Assembly: GCA_015501075.1 (NCBI GenBank)
Contig: JADNYJ010000570.1
Span: 1-20,146, forward strand
DNA from: Gymnopilus junonius
Taxonomy: Eukaryota; Basidiomycota; Agaricomycetes; Agaricales; Galerinaceae
Direction of reading: 5' to 3'
Length of the DNA: 20,146 nt
The number at the start of each line of letters is the position of its first letter. Positions within the stretch are counted from its first letter, which is position 1. A program made the position numbers and the translations under genes. The notes under the pieces are model-generated. The model was given only the letters and a program-made list of their open reading frames with translations, did not search any database and was not told the DNA's origin. This document shows, in pieces, positions 8,924 through 17,699 of this stretch.

Positions 8924-9489
8924 ACTCTGAGTTCAATCTGTCCATGGATTTAGGGTATGCCCCCTATATTCAGGACAAATGTCTGACCCCCAAGCCATTC
9001 TGGCAGTATTTGGGTTTCTTCTTTGACTGGAAATTGATGTTCCATGAACACATCTGGTACTATTCTACCAAGTCCTTCACCACCATTAAGGCAATGAGGA
9101 TGCTTGGTAACTCTTCCAGGGGTCTTATGCCCATGCAAAAGCATCTGCTTTACAGGTCTTGCATGTTACCTATTGCAACATATGGCCTCTGGTTGTGGTT
9201 CTTCCAGGGTGCTAAGTGCCAGGGGACCATTAAGTTACTGACCAGCATGCAGTGGCATGCTGCACTCTGGATTATGGGTGCATTTCGCACCTCCTCCATG
9301 AGAGGGATTGAGGCCCTTGCTAGCCTTGTCCTTATTCACTTAGTACTGAAACATGCTGCTGCCATTGGTGTACTGCACATGGCAGCCCTTTCAGACACTC
9401 ACCCAGTGCACTCTTTATTGAGTGTACCATACTCCAAGGGAGTGACTCCTCACCCTTGCTCTGCTGCCTTTATGACTGCCCCACAATGA
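8909..9489 (+). pseudogene. LINE reverse transcriptase, thumb and connection, resumes after the insertion
   Basis: This continues exactly where the first part stops: FDCS then YSEFNLSMDLGYAPYIQDK. An uninterrupted frame follows: FWQYLGFFFDWKLMFHEHI, AMRMLGNSSRGL, LLYRSCMLPIATYGLWLWFF, MQWHAALWIMGAFRTSSM and SDTHPVHSLL. These are the standard thumb motifs (YLGFxFD, YRSCxxPxATYG, WIxGAFRTSP) of this LINE group. The frame ends at a TGA (9487-9489) and weakly continues (VMDVDNTLHIVSEPLEPFAP, about 9510-9570) toward RNase H. Confidence 0.88.
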
Positions 9490-9686
9490 GCTAAGGTTCA
9501 GGGCACTGTTATGGATGTGGACAACACACTCCACATTGTCAGTGAGCCTCTGGAGCCCTTTGCCCCAGAAGCCCACCCTGGATCACAATTCCTTGAACTG
9601 CATCATGAAATTCAATTTGATATCACTTTGCACCCAAGGATAAGGTTGGGCTCCAGCAAGAATGGTTAAACCACTTCTGGGAAGCC

Positions 9687-10106
9687 TTGAAGCAGGAACT
9701 GTTTACCCTGATCTGTGTTGGTGATGGTAGTCACCCCACAGACCTGAGCAAGCAGGCTATTGCAGCTTTGCTTGTATATCGCCAAGGAGTCAAGGTGCAT
9801 GCATCTCAATACATGGCTGGGAGTGCTCTTGCAGAAGATGCAGAGCTCTACTCCCTATGTACTGCAATTGTCTGGGCCTGTGCCATGGATGATTGTGATT
9901 ACATTGTTATCATATCAGGCTCCACCAAAGCTTTGGGGAGCCTGCTTGATGCCTCTGTGCATTCTGATCAGGGTCATTCCTTGGCTGTTATTCACACTCT
10001 GACAGAGTGGTGGGCCAGAGGCCCTGGCCACCACATTTCTCTTTATCATGTCCTGTCATTCTCTGAAGTGGGGCATTCATTACCAGGCTCATCTTATGGC
10101 AACTGA
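9687..10106 (+). pseudogene. LINE RNase H domain
   Basis: CVGDGSHPTDLSKQAIAALL carries the first Asp (9723-9725). ALAEDAELYSLCTAIVWA carries the Glu. IVIISGSTKAL sits where the family has TDS, and here the Asp codon is Gly (GGC 9918-9920), so the active site is lost. QGHSLAVIHTLTEWW follows. In LINEs this domain removes RNA from the RNA:DNA hybrid. The end shifts frame into WGIHYQAHLMATE. Confidence 0.8.
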
Positions 10107-10572
10107 GCTTGCAGTATCAGTGGGGCCTACCATGCCACATTCACTTGCCTTGCTGCACAAAGCAGCTGATGATAATCTGGGGGAGGGCTGGAAGGAGTTG
10201 TTCCAGCAGCCTTCATATTCTGGGTGACAATTTCTGTCACTCACTGACCTTGACAGAGGTCAGCTCAAACCATGGGCCAAATGAGGTGGCCCCTGGCTTC
10301 AGTATGCTGGTAGCGATCTGACTCTCTTTACAAGAGTCACTCATGCCATCACCAACCATGCTCCCATTGGGGAGTATTACTCTCACTTCAACATCCCAGA
10401 AGCTACCAGTTGCAAGTGCAGTGTTCATCTCCAAACCCATGACCACTTATTCCAGTTGTGTACCCAGCATGACCATCATAACTATCCAGTTCATCTGGAT
10501 CAGCTCATTTCCTTCTTGAAGGCTAATCCCACAGTATTCACTTTCAACTGCCCTCCTCAAGGTGTCAGATGA
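10040..10572 (+). pseudogene. C-terminal tail of LINE ORF2 (Cys/His motif)
   Basis: A frame with stops near 10224 and 10279 reads WGIHYQAHLMATELAVSVGP, GGPWLQYAGSDLTLFTRV and ITNHAPIGEYYSHFNIPE. Then SCKCSVHLQTHDHLFQLC gives a C-x-C...H...C zinc-binding pattern. LISFLKANPTVFTFN follows and the frame ends at TGA 10570-10572. This conserved tail is diagnostic for basidiomycete LINEs as I know them. Its role is probably nucleic-acid binding. Confidence 0.8.
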
Positions 10573-10979
10573 TGTGGTTGGGCAAGGTATGCATTGTTTC
10601 CTGTTGGTTGGGTTTGGCAGTTTGGGGCATGCCAAGAACAGAGTCCTAATGCCTGGCAGGCTTTGGCTTTGCTGGGATGAGTGGGGGCTGTGGGGTTCTG
10701 GAGCTTCGCTTTATCGACAGACCCCATACGCCTGGCTTCGGCCACCCAAAATGGTCTGCCTTCAGTGGCTAACACAGTATGTGCACTCTGGGCTTCAGGC
10801 TTGGCTGGGGCCACCTTCCAGTGCCCCTCCATTACTTTGTTGGACCCCTCCCTTCAGTGGGCATCAATGAGAATATGGGCCCAATGTCTTTTGGTCCAAG
10901 TCAGCCCGAGAGCCAGTCTTGCACTAGGCATAGTTTAAGGGTAGTTTACTTTTGGTGTATGTATAACTGTGACCACTGG
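10573..10979 (+). other. LINE 3' untranslated region
   Basis: GC-rich, non-coding-looking sequence lies between the ORF2 stop and the poly(A) tails. It is open in more than one frame only because stop codons are scarce in its composition. Nothing else is seen. Confidence 0.6.
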
Positions 10980-11075
10980 ACTGCTTTCGCACACTGGTAT
11001 ATAAATATTTGATTTAAAAAAAAAAAAACTGCTTTCGTGCACCGGTATACAAATATTTGATTTAAAAAAAAAAAA
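10980..11075 (+). repeat. Tandem duplication of the 48-bp LINE 3' terminus with poly(A)
   Basis: Unit 1 is 10980-11027 and unit 2 is 11028-11075. Each begins ACTGCTTTCG, contains AAATATTTGATTT and ends in about 12 A. They differ by a few transitions, all in a segment rich in CpG or its decay products. Confidence 0.9.
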
Positions 11076-11082
11076 TACAGAA

Positions 11083-12821
11083 ATGCACTCCTCAACAAGT
11101 CAATTAGAAGGGACAAGAATTATATCTGGCTTCACAAAGTGTCTGGCAGCATTGACAGTGAGGATCCCACATGAAAAGTCATCTGTCTGCTGGGTAATAG
11201 GCATTGCTTCACATGTAAAATCCTGCTGAATGTGTGTCTGAATCCACCATTGCAGGGCATCACAAATATTCTGACGTCCTACTCCTCTGAGCGAGTCCTT
11301 GTAAAAGATCTTCTCCTAGATGATGTCAATTGCAATGGCCACCCAGTGATTTTCTCCAACATTGACAACCCCACACAGCTTTGACTGGATCTGCTGCCTC
11401 AAGTCCTCTCCAGCTGCCCAAATGTGATGAGCACCAGGCCTCTCACCATTGTAAGTTGAACCATAGGTATGCAAATTGAGAAGTTTGTTGAGGAATCATG
11501 GTCCAATGACTATGCATGTTGATGCTATGACTTCATGAGAGAGCTGGCATTGAAGTTGTTCCAACTGCTGGTCAATATGTGTCATCATAAGCCATGAATT
11601 GGAGAGGTATATGACAAGAGAAACAGTCAGTTCAGGGTTGGAAAAGCCAACAATGCAACTGGCCCATGGAATAGAGAGGAGAAGACATTGGGTGACCTTG
11701 CAAAAGTGACATTGATCAGATAATCGATAAGATCCTTCATGTTTATTGAGCCAGTTCTCGGCCTTCACCCATGGCCATCTTGTGTACCACCTTATCTGCG
11801 AGACTTTCAACCAGTAATGGGTCACCCAGAGAGGAAAGTGTTTGTTGACCATCTGCAAGTGGGTGAAAACTACTAATTTGGCATTTTTGTTGACATGCTC
11901 AAGTTCAGATAGTAGATTAGGTGGGGGAATAGAGAGCTCCTTCAGTTGAACAGCAATCTCATCCTCAAGGATGTCAGGATCTTGTTCAGACCAGAATTGG
12001 ATAGCTGTCATGGAAGCATCCTTCGTTTGAGGCAGAAAAGGGTATTTTAAGAACTCAGATATTAAAAGCTTGGGGTCTAGAAGGAGATCGAGTTGAAAGT
12101 GTGCAGGGATTTCTATCAATTCCTCCATGCTTGGGTTGTCCTGGACAAAAGAGAGGTGAAAAGAGTTTCAAGATTATCAATTTTTTGCCATCCAAGGCAT
12201 TGGAAAATGCTACTACAAAATTGTCATGATATTTATTTTTTCTGCCAGGAGAAGAGATTTGCCTCTTCATCATGTATCCCAACCCCCCTCAAAGAGCTGA
12301 AGAGTTGGCTGAAATATGTCATTTATCACACCGGCCAAAGAGTTGGTTGGAAAAGGACAGTATTTCAGAACTGAAGTGTGCAAGGCTTCATTAAGCAAAG
12401 GGTATTGGTTCATGGTTTCTATGTTCCTAAAAATAGAGATAGGTTTGACTGTACTAGCTGGATCCTTGGCTATGCCTATAGTTTTGTCTGAGAATTCTGA
12501 TTCCAATTCCAAGTCAGAGCTTTCAATGGAACTATCCAACAGTGATAGTAATGAAGAGGAAGAGGGTGATTTGTCCATAGGAGGGGTACCAATCATTCCC
12601 TCATTTTCTTGATTTAAATTGGAGGCAGCTGGTTTCTTTCCCTTATCCAAGAGATCCAGGGCCTTAGCTATGGTGACCTTGTATACAATGTTTTGCAATG
12701 TTCTCCAGGCAGAATTGGCTACCAGGTTGAATTTAGAAGGACTAGTAGGCTTAGGTTGATGAGATAATTTTGATAAAATGATTTTGGCCAATGACAAGGC
12801 TGTTGGTATTCCACTGGACAT
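11083..12821 (-). pseudogene. Ulp1-type (C48) cysteine protease protein, degenerate
   Basis: Three segments appear on the minus strand. Residues from 12821 to 12270 form an N-terminal Ser-rich region (MSSGIPTALSLAKIILSKL, then acidic SSIESSDLELESEF). 12128-11496 is one open frame (HYWLKVSQIRWYTRWPWVKA, DQCHFCKVTQCLLLSIPWAS, SNSWLMMTHIDQQLEQLQ). From 11495 to 11083, in the same frame after a TGA where Trp is expected, come WAAGEDLRQQIQSKLCGVVN, NHWVAIAID and YKDSL, then QTDDFSCGILTVNAARHFV. His (11346-11348), Asp (11295-11297), Gln (11187-11189) and Cys (11169-11171) match the Ulp1/SENP set, with H-to-D 17 residues and Q-to-C 6 residues as in yeast Ulp1. Stops at 11496 and 11316 kill it. 12129-12269 is a frame break or a short intron (possible acceptor CCAG at 12141). 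Such proteases, which cleave SUMO-like proteins, occur as passengers in fungal DNA transposons; no transposase is visible here. Its C-terminus meets the LINE tail at about 11080. Confidence 0.75.
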
Positions 12822-14054
12822 GACTCACTCATTGATGGAAGCAGGAGGAAATAGGGGTAAATGAGCATTCTTTGACAAGAGTTTCATAGAAATAGATATC
12901 ATAATCTAGATCCAAATAGCAAATTGAGAAGATCATATCCTGCATGAGGATGTAATGATTATACATGATAGAAAGGTATTGAGGTAATGGCCCAAATAGG
13001 ATTTTGTACTCTTTTGTTAGTAGAAGACCCAGAGACCCTTAGTGTATTGACTCATAGAGACAGTGGAATGAGGTTCAATATGTTCTACATCTACTACCTG
13101 CCAGGAGAGAGCTGCACCTTGCACTCATCTCCTTTCCACACTCTTCAAGGGGTCATTCTGAGTCTAGCATAGGGTTCTTTGTTTGCAAGTATGAGTAAGA
13201 CTGGTTTAGGTACAGCAACTCTTAGCACCATGAGTCCTTGTGACTTGAAAGCTAGGTTCTACCACAAGCATGTACTGCTAGCTGAGAGTGAGCAGCCAAA
13301 GCACTCCACTCCTTTCACCTGGTATCAGGGTCACTAAGACTTGAGCATAAGAGTCATAGCCATGCTCTAATCCATGGGAGGTTGGAAAGGTAGGTAATCT
13401 GTAAGTCAACATAATTCATTGGGAGGGCAGGGTGAATCCTTCCTTCATTAAGTAGACTGATCACTTTAGGTGTTTTATTTGAGTACTGGTGAAGCTCTTG
13501 GTGCCCCCACCATTGTGATGCTATGCAGTTCTTATAGCTTTGAGCATAGGGACTAGGGAATGCTGCATTGGCAGGCACTGCTGGCACCAACCTCTGTTTC
13601 TTTGGGAAACAACATGAAAAAAACACATCATCTGATTTCTTTTATATGTTTCTCAGAAACCAGCATTCAGCCTTGCCCAATTTGGTATAGCCAACTAGTG
13701 TTTCTCAAGAAAACAGTAGAAAAAAAGTCATATGACATGGTTCCTAGTCCTGTTTCCTCAAGAAAACACTACTCAGTGCCAGTAGTAAGGGCAGTTCCTG
13801 GTGAATCCTATGGCCCAGGAAAATATGATCATGTGACCTTCAACAGGGGAGCAGTGACTGGATGCTCAGCCAGTGAGGGTAGCAGGAGGCTCAGGAGTGG
13901 GAGAGAGTAGATATATCATAGTTCAAAGTTATCCATTCTTTGTTTATAGAAAGGATTACAAGGAAATGATTATGTAATATACTCATGACTAGCTGCTCTA
14001 AATATATCTACTGGAACTTAAGAATAATAAGATGTTCTAATATACCACCCATCG
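12822..14054. other. Unassigned region with coding-like fragments
   Basis: No family is recognised. Minus strand: 13020-12832 reads ILFGPLPQYLSIMYNHYILM and YLDLDYDIYFYETLVKE up to a TGA just upstream of the protease gene; 13626-13354 reads YAQSYKNCIASQWWGHQELH and PMNYVDLQITYLSNLPWIRA. Plus strand: 12987-13172 (61 codons) and 13191-13337 (48 codons, starting MSKTGLGTATLSTM) are also open. The minus fragments may be upstream exons or decayed parts of the protease-bearing element. CpG is scarce. 13597-13767 holds a set of short palindromes. From 13910 to 14054 the sequence is AT-rich and featureless. Confidence 0.35.
13596..13767. repeat. Four spaced GTTTC...GAAAC palindromes
   Basis: GTTTCTTTGGGAAAC (13596-13610), GTTTCTCAGAAAC (13648-13660, perfect 6-bp arms), GTTTCTCAAGAAAAC (13700-13714) and GTTTCCTCAAGAAAAC (13752-13767) are spaced about 52 bases apart start to start. 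Function unknown. Confidence 0.55.
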
Positions 14055-14303
14055 TCACAAGAACATTCAACTATCACCTTGGATCTACCTAATTTACCTA
14101 ATATTTTCCCCACCTTCCACACCTCTGTTGTCATTTCTTACATTGAGAATGACCTGTCTCTATTCCTAAATTGTGAATTTGACAAAACTTCTCCTGTTGT
14201 GATGGATGATGGATCAACAGAATACTTCATTCATGACATCATTGTTAAATGCTATTGCAGAAGAGGCTATCACTATCTTGTACAATGAACTGATTATAGA
14301 CCT

Positions 14304-14329
14304 CATCAGGAAAGTGTAGTTTTAGTTTT
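14304..14329 (+). repeat. Left terminal inverted repeat
   Basis: Pairs with 15252-15277; one mismatch (G versus C at the seventh base). Confidence 0.85.
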
Positions 14330-15251
14330 TTGCATTTCAGAAATGCGGGAAAATGCAGGAAAATGCTCAGAAATGCAGGAATGTGAAACAAAAAAACTTA
14401 GGCCCTTTTTGCCGAAAACGCACATTGCAGCCATTTGCCGAGCCAAATTAAAAACCCAAAAACTTACTGAAACTCTGATAGACCCTTCAGCCCACAGACC
14501 AAATTTAAGTATCTACCAAAGGACTACAAGACTAATATACAGTACACCAACTAATGAATTGAAATAAGGATTCAAGCATTAAATGACAAATGTAAAATAT
14601 GTCCCCAGAAGCTAGGGCAGCCAGAAATGAATACTGAAATTATTCTACCAACAAGTTATCTCAGAAGTAGTGGGCACCGGGAGCCAGTGACATTTATCTA
14701 GCATCAAGAAGAAACATCAGATATTGACGATGCAGGTTTGTGAAGTCCGAAGGGCTTACCTTTCTTCATTGACTTGTACCCAATCCCTCAGGTCCCACCA
14801 GAGCTTCTCGTCCATACTAGTAAAGCCTGGAGTTCAGGGTCCATCAAGCTGGCAAGTGTGAATGAGATTTGGCAATGGAATGACACATGGGGGAGCATTT
14901 CAGTGTCATGCTGCCAAAGGAGAGTTCAGGATGGTGAAGGTTTGGTGAAGGTCGAGGTTGACGATGAAGTTGACATTGAAGCTTTGAAGTCGAATGACTG
15001 GACATTTCTCCCAAAACGGAGTTCAACACCACACGTGATGAGAACAAATTCTTATCCATCATCCAGATCACCTCCCGAGGCCTGGCAATGCACTGGCTGG
15101 CGCAAATAGGGTGTAGGACTGAATTAGAGTCAAATGGAATACATCCAAGGTAGTTTTCTTTCACTTTGATGAATGCCTTTTTCTAAATTTTGAAGTTTCG
15201 AGTTCTGAAGTTTTTGAAAACCAAAAAATGCATAATAATGCGAAAAAACAC

Positions 15252-15277
15252 AAAACTAAAACTACACTTTGCTGATG
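15252..15277 (-). repeat. Right terminal inverted repeat
   Basis: Reverse complement of the left repeat. It ends CTTTGCTGATG immediately before the chromodomain resumes. Confidence 0.85.
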
Positions 15278-15363
15278 CTGAAGAAGATCACTGGTTATCC
15301 AGTTCCAAACTCAAAGAGACCAAAGCATTGGACATCTGGTTGGCCAAGAAGAAGAAGATGTAG

Positions 15364-15522
15364 GATTTTAGTATAGCCTTCTTCTTCTTTCATGGCCAGC
15401 TGGTAGCTTTTCCTACTGGGTTTTTAATGCACCCATGCTGTATATTGTATGTATTTTTCCTTTATCCCTTTCTTTTTTTTCTCTCTCTTAGTTGCTTTTT
15501 TTCAGGGTATTTTTGTGCTTGT
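15364..15522 (+). other. Non-coding 3' region of the gypsy copy before its LTR
   Basis: T-rich sequence lies between the Pol stop and the polypurine tract. A GTATGT...CTTAG pair (about 15449-15490) resembles an intron but lies outside any gene. Confidence 0.5.
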
Positions 15523-15535
15523 GGGGAAGAGGAGG
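15523..15535 (+). promoter_or_regulatory. Polypurine tract
   Basis: GGGGAAGAGGAGG directly abuts the TG that opens the LTR. This is the standard position for the plus-strand DNA primer of an LTR retrotransposon, so this LTR was the 3' LTR of the left copy. Confidence 0.75.
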
Positions 15536-16116
15536 TGTAATCCTGATTACACATTGTGGGCATCTATTTATGAGGAGGTGCAACAGCTGCGACCTTTCTG
15601 TCCTGATGACTAAGCACACAGCCACAACAAACCTGTCCAACACATACTCCTCAGCACTCATCGCATTAATATAGATGTTGCCATCCTCTGCAGGTGCATT
15701 TGAGAGTTTGAATATGACTAGAATGGTTCTAAGTAAAATATAGAAGGTGGTATAGTGTAAATATATGTGTGTAGAGTAATTAAATCATGTCATCTTCATA
15801 ATCTGAAACATACATAGTATCATCCCCTTCACCATCTTCCATTTCAACATCCTCAGGATTGTTACGATCTCTGTCTCTTTCTTATCTTATTGCACCCTCT
15901 CTTTTTCTTTCTTGTTATCATTTATTGAACAATTTATTATTTATAGTTTCTTCATCATCATCTTTGCTCACAAGATGATCATTCACTTTCTTACATGTAT
16001 GTGGATAATCCTTCCTTTCGATCATCATCCCTTGTACCACCCCAATGATGATCAACCCCTTCTGATTCCCCTCATTTTGTTATCATTTCATTTATATTAT
16101 TATCAAACCCAAATAG

Positions 16117-16123
16117 TATATAA
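16117..16123 (+). promoter_or_regulatory. LTR TATA box
   Basis: TATATAA, 32 bases upstream of 16149, which is the distance expected for a transcription start near 16149. Confidence 0.65.
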
Positions 16124-16148
16124 ACTGTAGCTAGCCTACTGTACTCTT

Positions 16149-16160
16149 TAGCTTGTTCTT
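16149..16160 (+). promoter_or_regulatory. Predicted 5' end of element RNA, self-primer segment
   Basis: TAGCTTGTTCTT is a perfect 12-base complement of the primer-binding site at 16319-16330. In Tf1/sushi-type elements the first bases of the transcript fold back onto the site next to the LTR, are cleaved, and prime minus-strand synthesis. Confidence 0.65.
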
Positions 16161-16318
16161 GAGAATCTATTCTCTTGTATCAACCAAAGCAAACTTGAAC
16201 TTCTAAGGCAATCTTCTGTTGAAGACAATACCTTAGTTAACTTCATCAAACAAACCCTATGACTACTACACTAGTCCTTATCTTATCAGATTAGGATCTA
16301 TCATCAACATCATAACAA

Positions 16319-16330
16319 AAGAACAAGCTA
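16319..16330 (+). promoter_or_regulatory. Primer-binding site (self-priming type)
   Basis: AAGAACAAGCTA starts one base after the LTR end and is complementary to 16149-16160. I do not see the TGG start typical of a site binding a tRNA 3' end. Confidence 0.65.
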
Positions 16331-16342
16331 CCATCTCATCCT

Positions 16343-17640
16343 ATGCTTCTGCCTAGCAAGCATTATCTGCCAACATTACAGCTTGAAGAAGAGGATGATT
16401 CACTGCTATCTCTAGTGATGAAGAATTCTCTGACCTGAACCCCAACCGAACCTCTGACTCAGAAGCATCTGACGCTTTTGAAACACCACCTGAAGGAGAT
16501 GAATCTCTATTAACCTGATCAACTTTCTTTGGATCCACCATCCAAGAACCTGGTGTACTAAGGTGTGACTTTGAATCTTTGTTAGATACTCTACTCAGAT
16601 CACAACCCATTTTCTACCCCATGAACAAACCCGAAATGCCAGGAGAATCTTCTGACACTGCCCCCACCACCCCCACCTCCTCCAACAGAAAAGGATTAGG
16701 AATTATTCCCCAACCCTTTTCCAGAGACCATTCCAAAGTCAAGATGTTCACCCAAGACCTGGGTGATTACCTTGAACTCAACAGTGATATTTATAACACA
16801 GATATCAAGAAAATTGTGTTCATGCTTGGACTTCTCAAAGGAGGTGAAGCTGAAGCCTGGAAGAAGGCTTGGAGAGAAGATCACATCAAGGATGATGTGA
16901 ACACTGTGGGAGTACCCACTGGAATGAAAACCAAGAACTACGGCTCCACTGTAGACTTCAAGAAAGAGTTTGAAGCTGCCTTCAAGCCGACTGAAACAAA
17001 AGATCATGCATTCTTTGATCTGTGAAACCTGAAACAGGGAAAAGCTTCAGCTGCCAAACTGAACACCAAGTTCAATGAACTAGTCAAGACCGCCAAGATT
17101 CCCACCACCAGGAATGAGAGCATCCTAGTCAACTATTACATGAAACATGAACACCCTGAACACTTGGCTTCAGGAAAAGATTATGGAACTCACATACTCC
17201 TGACCATGCTCACTGCCTGGCAACAGAAAGCTGTTGAGTACACACCCACTAAACAAATTTAGGCATGCCTTTTGGGCAAAAGTACTGCCAAGCACCAACC
17301 AAATGAAAGACCTGGTGGGCCAACATCGCCAGAGGAACCCCCACCCTGCACTACCATACCCCAGCACCCCGAATGACCCACCGAGACCTGAATGCCATAG
17401 ATGTTGACAAGATTGATGTCAATGCCATGACCCAGGAAGAAGAAGTGAGCTCATGAGGAAAGGACTCTGCTTCTGATGCAAGAAGCCCAGACATGTCTCA
17501 AGAGCCTGTCCTGAGAAGGGCAAGAACAGGAGGAACCCTCCACCAAGAAGAACCCCCTCAAAGGGAAAGCACTCCATGTGCACATCAGATCCCTCATGCA
17601 GGACCTACCAAAGAAGAACACAAAGAAGTATACGAAATGG
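16343..17640 (+). pseudogene. Gag (capsid and zinc knuckle) of the plus-strand gypsy element
   Basis: A short start (MLLPSKHYLPTLQLEEEDD, ATG 16343) shifts into the main frame near 16410 (SDEEFSDLNPNRTSDSEASD). It continues with stops near 16516, 17023 and 17260. The capsid part reads VKMFTQDLGDYLELNSDIYN, IVFMLGLLKGGEAEAWKKAW, FKKEFEAAFKPTETKDHAFF and QGKASAAKLNTKFNELVKTA, the conserved Ty3-type gag domain. After a frame change, RKGLCF, a TGA, CKKPRHVSRACP (17468-17509) is a CCHC knuckle in which Arg (CGA) has become a stop by C-to-T change. Confidence 0.85.
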
Positions 17641-17699
17641 GAGACCAAGAGGGTTTTCAATAAGGAGATGCATGAGACCAATGTATGCAACTCCTTCTT

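Larger units (their letters stand above)
6610..11075 (+). mobile_element. Non-LTR retrotransposon (LINE) of basidiomycete type, degenerate, 5'-truncated or interrupted
   Basis: Plus-strand order is ORF1 gag-like domain, zinc knuckles, a scrap of APE endonuclease, RT, RNase H, a Cys/His C-terminal tail, 3' UTR and a poly(A) tail present twice. Coding frames carry many stops and shifts. The region is strikingly poor in CpG: I count two in 9001-10020. A 679-bp retroposon plus its target duplication splits the RT. The left edge coincides with the outer end of the gypsy LTR at 6609, so either the LINE began here or the gypsy inserted into it; the missing left gypsy end prevents a decision. Confidence 0.9.
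14304..15277. mobile_element. Non-autonomous DNA transposon with 26-bp terminal inverted repeats, 974 bp
   Basis: Terminal inverted repeats at 14304-14329 and 15252-15277 match at 25 of 26 positions, both beginning CATCAG(G/C)AAAGTGTAG. Subterminal AATGC/GCATT motifs recur at both ends (five on the left, 14331-14380; two on the right). CT flanks both sides (14302-14303 and 15278-15279); two bases are too few to prove a target duplication. Excising the element plus one CT rejoins the chromodomain in frame. The interior holds an AT-rich left half and a mixed right half with no recognisable transposase; frames there (plus 14774-15109, minus 15164-14844) match nothing I know. Superfamily undetermined. 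Confidence 0.75.
14055..15363 (+). pseudogene. 3' end of a second Ty3/gypsy Pol (chromodomain), split by an insertion
   Basis: The left part (14055-14303) reads HSTITLDLPNLPNIFPTFHT, YIENDLSLFLNCEFD, GSTEYFIHDIIVK and RRGYHYLVQ, then a TGA at the Trp position of the YLVRW box. The right part (15280-15363) reads EEDHWLSSSKLKETKALDIW, LAKKKK and a TAG. Together they form the integrase C-terminus and a chromodomain whose central loop is interrupted exactly between the Y-x-P and E-E-D elements. Everything upstream of 14055 is missing. The right part is followed at 15523 by a polypurine tract and LTR, as expected for a 3' end. Confidence 0.8.
15536..16317 (+). repeat. LTR, 782 bp, shared by the left and right gypsy fragments
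   Basis: It begins TGTAATC and ends CATAACA (TG...CA with TGT/ACA ends). It is preceded by a polypurine tract and followed after one base by a primer-binding site. It contains a TATA box at 16117 and no long reading frame. Ends are inferred from these flanking signals because no second copy is in the window. The first 16 bases form a perfect palindrome, TGTAATC-CT-GATTACA. Confidence 0.7.

Noticed and set aside
8446..8953. Open frames in the purine-rich stretch (minus Ser/Phe/Leu-rich, plus Lys/Glu/Arg-rich)
   Set aside because: Low-complexity artefacts; both ignore the retroposon boundaries or lie in its probable 3' UTR.
10562..11012. Overlapping plus-strand frames of 77-102 codons
   Set aside because: They lie in the LINE 3' UTR in shifted frames, have odd composition, and show no family motif.
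13596..13767. Heat-shock elements
   Set aside because: The arms resemble TTC/GAA units, but the spacing does not follow the nTTCnnGAAn rule and no promoter is nearby.
13560..13910. Plus-strand frame of 116 codons
   Set aside because: No recognisable domain, overlaps the palindromes, and competes with minus-strand coding-like text; kept only as part of the unassigned region.
14774..15164. Overlapping frames inside the TIR element as a transposase
   Set aside because: No DDE or other transposase motifs; both strands are equally open, so coding is not supported.
14302..15279. Assigning the TIR element to hAT, Mutator or another superfamily
   Set aside because: No 8- or 9-bp target duplication is visible, and the 2-bp CT match could be chance.
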